This document shows positions 23,449-25,512 of a DNA stretch of 25,512 nt, one piece after another (the first letter of the stretch is position 1; each line of letters starts with the position of its first letter). Position numbers and translations under genes: made by a program. The stretch is taken from NCBI GenBank assembly GCA_943331005.2, contig CALQJX020000035.1, positions 1 to 25,512 of the forward strand. The letters run 5' to 3'. This DNA is from Bordetella parapertussis. Lineage in GTDB: Bacteria; Bacteroidota; Bacteroidia; Chitinophagales; Chitinophagaceae. The notes beneath the pieces are model-generated. The model saw nothing but the letters and a program-made list of their open reading frames with translations, made no database searches and was not told where the DNA came from.

Positions 23449-24048
23449 TCATTTTATTTTGTTGATCAACTTAGCCATAAAATTAACACCCCATTTGTTG
23501 ATACTCATTTTTTCTTTTTTCAAGTTACTCTCGGAATGGCTACTCTTGCTAATTGTGTCATTTATAAACTCTTGGCTATAATTTCTATTTAAAAGTTCTT
23601 CTGTTGCAAAATCAATAAAATCTTCTTTGTAGCTGTATGCGTAATGAATAATATGGAGTAGCTGTGCATCAGAAATATTTGATTTCGGGTTCACAATGAC
23701 TGTGTTTCCATACACAGATTTCTGCAACTTACATCCTCCATTGTTAATTTCAATCTCATTCAATAATACTTGTATGTCGAATTCCGTCTGGTCCTTTCTA
23801 ATTGAATCTGGCAGCTTACGTTTCGCTTTAAGTCTGTTATACTCTATGTCATAACTCGCCCTCAATACTGGGTCTAAAAGCACTCTTCTTGCCTCTATAA
23901 TATCCTTCATCATCTTTCTGCCGTTATGCTCTGGATAACGCCTAGGATGCCATGATTTAGCTTCCTTATCAAAGGCGGCATTGATCTCATCAGATGTAGA
24001 ATCTGAATCAACATCGAGCAATGCATAAAAGTCAACAAATTGGAACAT
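23449..24048 (-). CDS. J-domain-like protein with altered HPD motif
   Basis: A 199-residue protein whose first 70 residues look like a DnaJ J domain: FYALLDVDSDSTSDEINAAFDKEAKSWHPRRYPE, then ARRVLLDPVLRASYD (helix IV pattern). The loop motif HPD, required to stimulate DnaK ATPase, is His34-Pro35-Arg36 here. The remaining 130 residues are unrecognised, partly charged and A/T-rich in coding, ending in a basic tail. It may be a degenerate or specialised co-chaperone or a fold used for something else. It sits alone between two direct repeat copies beside tRNA-Ser, suggesting a mobile cassette. No consensus promoter seen upstream. Confidence 0.75.
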   Translation of the reverse strand: MFQFVDFYALLDVDSDSTSDEINAAFDKEAKSWHPRRYPEHNGRKMMKDIIEARRVLLDPVLRASYDIEYNRLKAKRKLPDSIRKDQTEFDIQVLLNEIEINNGGCKLQKSVYGNTVIVNPKSNISDAQLLHIIHYAYSYKEDFIDFATEELLNRNYSQEFINDTISKSSHSESNLKKEKMSINKWGVNFMAKLINKIK

Positions 24049-24115
24049 GATTTTATAAATATTCGGTTTAAATCGATACTCGTAAAATTATAGAATTGTA
24101 ATGGTGTATTATCCC

Positions 24116-24209
24116 ACTAGTCCGCTTTTTGAAACGCGGATTTCACGGTCGGACGTTTGTAACGCCCTAAAACAAAAAAGCCCCACATTTCTGTGAAGCT
24201 TTGGAGCGG
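24116..24209. repeat. Direct repeat copy 2, adjoining tRNA-Ser
   Basis: 94 nt nearly identical to copy 1. It begins at ACTAGTCCGC and ends within the first bases of the tRNA acceptor (GCGG). The first palindrome is imperfect here (TCCGCTTTTTGAAACGCGGA). The two copies are 960 bp apart start to start and bracket the J-domain gene. Confidence 0.85.
24170..24202 (-). terminator. Intrinsic terminator of tRNA-Ser
   Basis: On the minus strand, AAAGC..CACAG / TGTG..GCTTT-type stem (24177-24202) is followed by TTTTTTGTTTT, starting 5 nt after the mature tRNA end. It is part of repeat copy 2; copy 1 carries a better-paired version. Confidence 0.7.
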
Positions 24210-24291
24210 AGAGAGAGGGATTCGAACCCCCGGACCTATAACAGTCAACAGTTTTCAAGACTGCCGCAATCGACCGCTCTGCCATCTCTCC
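24207..24291 (-). tRNA. tRNA-Ser (anticodon UGA)
   Basis: 85-nt class II tRNA. Acceptor GGAGAGA (24285-24291) pairs with TCTCTCC (24208-24214); discriminator G73 (24207) as in serine tRNAs; anticodon loop CTTGAAA gives anticodon TGA; a long variable arm follows (TTGACTGTTATAGGTC region); T-loop TTCGAAT. CCA is not encoded, as usual in Bacteroidota. It reads UCA codons. Confidence 0.95.
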
Positions 24292-24296
24292 GAGGA

Positions 24297-24326
24297 CAAA
24301 ATTATATAAGCGCGTCGATTTTCAAA
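24297..24326 (-). promoter_or_regulatory. Promoter of tRNA-Ser
   Basis: On the minus strand TTTG (24323-24326), an 18-bp spacer and TAATTTTG (24297-24304) match both Bacteroidota promoter elements exactly. The -7 box ends 5 bp before the mature tRNA 5' end. Confidence 0.8.
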
Positions 24327-24443
24327 AGACTTTTTTGCTTTATGCCACATATTTTTTTGCCGTAAGTCTGAAAGTGCCTACTGGCTTGCTTTTCAGCTAT
24401 TTATAAGGCTTGAAATAATGTGTGTGCCTGCAGCAAAAATGCC

Positions 24444-24875
24444 CTAAAGCAGTGCATATGATGAAAAATACTGAATTGCAAGGGCATATCCGTCGAGCCC
24501 CAGACCGCTGATGCTGCCCTTGCATCTGGCAGCAATAAAGGATGTTTTGCGGTAGTCTTCTCTTGCCAGTACGTTGGATACGTGTACTTCTATAACCGGT
24601 ATGTTGATGGCGGCAATGGCATCGGCCAGGGCTATGCTGGTGTGGGTATAACCACCTGCATTCAATACTATGGCATCTACACGATCCATACATGAATGCA
24701 GGTAATTGATGAGTTCTCCTTCCACATTGCTCTGATAATAGAGGATGTCTATGCCGGGGAAGCGGGCATGCAGGGTGGCGAGGTAGTCTTCAAAACGCTC
24801 TTGTCCGTATATCTGTGGTTCTCTGGTGCCCAGCAGATTCAGGTTTGGTCCGTTCACTATTGCTATGGTAAACAT
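24444..24875 (-). CDS. aroQ: AroQ, type II 3-dehydroquinate dehydratase
   Basis: AroQ catalyses the third step of the shikimate pathway, 3-dehydroquinate to 3-dehydroshikimate. The 143-residue protein is full length. Active-site parts: NGPNLNLLGTREPQIYG (8-24) with Arg18 and the catalytic Tyr23 on the flexible loop, NAGGYTHTSIAL (72-83), and EVHVSN with His98 (96-101). It starts at ATG 24875, 42 bp after the mqnE stop on the same strand, so the two are probably co-transcribed. The link makes metabolic sense: shikimate leads to chorismate, the precursor that MqnA uses for menaquinone. Confidence 0.95.
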   Translation of the reverse strand: MFTIAIVNGPNLNLLGTREPQIYGQERFEDYLATLHARFPGIDILYYQSNVEGELINYLHSCMDRVDAIVLNAGGYTHTSIALADAIAAINIPVIEVHVSNVLAREDYRKTSFIAARCKGSISGLGLDGYALAIQYFSSYALL

Positions 24876-24917
24876 GGTCTTCTCCCTTTGTTTTGAAGTG
24901 ATGCTACTAATATGGTG

Positions 24918-25512
24918 CTATTGCTGTGCGGCAAATACCTTCAGCTCGTTGTAGAGGGTATCTCTTTCCACAGGGGTTTTGCCTGCATCCTGTATAAGTG
25001 CACACAGCTGTTCTGTGCTGAGCGATGGCGACTGCTCTTCTGAGCCTGCCATAGAGTAGATCTTGGTAGTATCGTCTATAGTGCCGTCCAGATCGTTTAC
25101 GCCAAAGGCAAGGGTGAGCTGTGCTGTTTGTCTGCCCAGCATGGGCCAGTAGGCTTTCAGGTTGCGGAAGTTGTCCATGAAGATGCGGGAGATGGCATAG
25201 AGGCGCAGGTCTTCTATGATACTCACTTCTTTCACGTTCGACATATCGTTGTTCTGATTCCTGAATTTGAGCGGAATGAAGCAGTTGAATCCGCCTGTTA
25301 CGTCCTGCAGCTGGCGCAGCCTGCTCATATGGTCTATTCTGTGTTCGTATTTTTCTACCTGTCCGTAGAGCATGGTAGCATTAGAGTGCATGCCCAGCCT
25401 GTGTGCTGTGCCATGTATATCCAGCCAGCCATCGCCGTCTACTTTGTCGGGGCATATTACATTCCTGATATCGGGGTGGAAGATCTCTGCGCCACCGCCG
25501 GGCAATGATTGC
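24918..25512 (-). CDS. mqnE: MqnE, aminodeoxyfutalosine synthase (5' end outside window)
   Basis: C-terminal 197 residues of the radical-SAM enzyme MqnE, which joins the MqnA product to S-adenosylmethionine to give aminodeoxyfutalosine. The visible part starts in QSLPGGGAEIFHPDIR and contains WLDIHGTAHRLGMHSNATMLYG, HRIDHMSRLRQLQDVTGGF, FIPLKFRNQNN and LAFGVNDLDGTI. FIPLKF and the ICPDKVDGDGWL stretch fit MqnE better than its relative MqnC. The frame is open to the window edge, and the codon at 25503-25505 is a leucine TTG inside the gene, not a start. The iron-sulfur CxxxCxxC motif lies beyond the window. Confidence 0.9.
   Translation of the reverse strand, partial: QSLPGGGAEIFHPDIRNVICPDKVDGDGWLDIHGTAHRLGMHSNATMLYGQVEKYEHRIDHMSRLRQLQDVTGGFNCFIPLKFRNQNNDMSNVKEVSIIEDLRLYAISRIFMDNFRNLKAYWPMLGRQTAQLTLAFGVNDLDGTIDDTTKIYSMAGSEEQSPSLSTEQLCALIQDAGKTPVERDTLYNELKVFAAQQ

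Noticed and set aside
23156..24209. Direct repeats as a CRISPR array or integron attC sites
   Set aside because: Only two 94-bp copies 960 bp apart, no regular spacers and no cas genes; the ends do not match the attC R' and R'' consensus, and no integron integrase is visible.
23156..24209. Insertion sequence between the repeats
   Set aside because: The repeats are direct rather than inverted, and the enclosed gene is J-domain-like, not a transposase.

Overview
The window looks like a chromosomal segment of a Bacteroidota bacterium, probably close to Chitinophagaceae. This rests on the protein families (futalosine-pathway menaquinone genes, BshC, a DUF5683 protein, an S46 peptidase, collagen-like lipoproteins, a haem-binding-domain protein), on Bacteroidota-type promoters (TAnnTTTG, sometimes with an upstream TTTG or TTG), on weak Shine-Dalgarno sequences, and on a tRNA without an encoded CCA. 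Placement below phylum is inference.

Layout. Positions 1-3.1 kb (minus strand): bshC (bacillithiol), mqnA (menaquinone) and a DUF5683 membrane protein. 3.3-6.7 kb: a collagen-like lipoprotein, a monohaem c-type protein, a nine-repeat Sel1 protein, and two unrecognised small proteins. 6.7-12.7 kb (minus): a six-gene operon read kdnA-kdnB-kdsA-transaldolase/CBS-kdsC-like-kdsB. 12.8-19.3 kb (minus): ligA, an S46 dipeptidyl-peptidase and acetyl-CoA synthetase. 19.4-21.3 kb: a lipoprotein with a SecD-like domain, then two tandem paralogous beta-barrel-like proteins. 21.3-24.3 kb: an A/T-rich accessory patch with a DUF4041/GIY-YIG protein, a J-domain-like protein and a roughly 94-bp direct repeat, ending at tRNA-Ser(UGA). 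24.4-25.5 kb (minus): aroQ and the 3' part of mqnE.

The most interesting region is the six-gene operon. It encodes the enzymes expected for CMP-8-amino-3,8-dideoxy-manno-octulosonate (CMP-Kdo8N): Kdo-8-P synthase, a Kdo-8-P phosphatase candidate, the KdnB oxidase, the KdnA aminotransferase and the cytidylyltransferase. The missing step is arabinose-5-phosphate (A5P) supply. Where a KdsD isomerase (SIS domain plus two CBS domains) would be expected, there is a fructose-6-phosphate-aldolase/transaldolase domain fused to a CBS pair carrying the KdsD-like signature GxFTDGDLRR. It keeps the Schiff-base lysine but has unusual active-site substitutions. I propose that it supplies or regulates A5P by aldol chemistry rather than isomerisation. 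This is a hypothesis from context and residues, not a demonstrated function.

A second focus is the accessory patch by tRNA-Ser. A 94-bp unit containing the tRNA terminator and two palindromes occurs twice, with a J-domain gene (HPD changed to HPR) between the copies.
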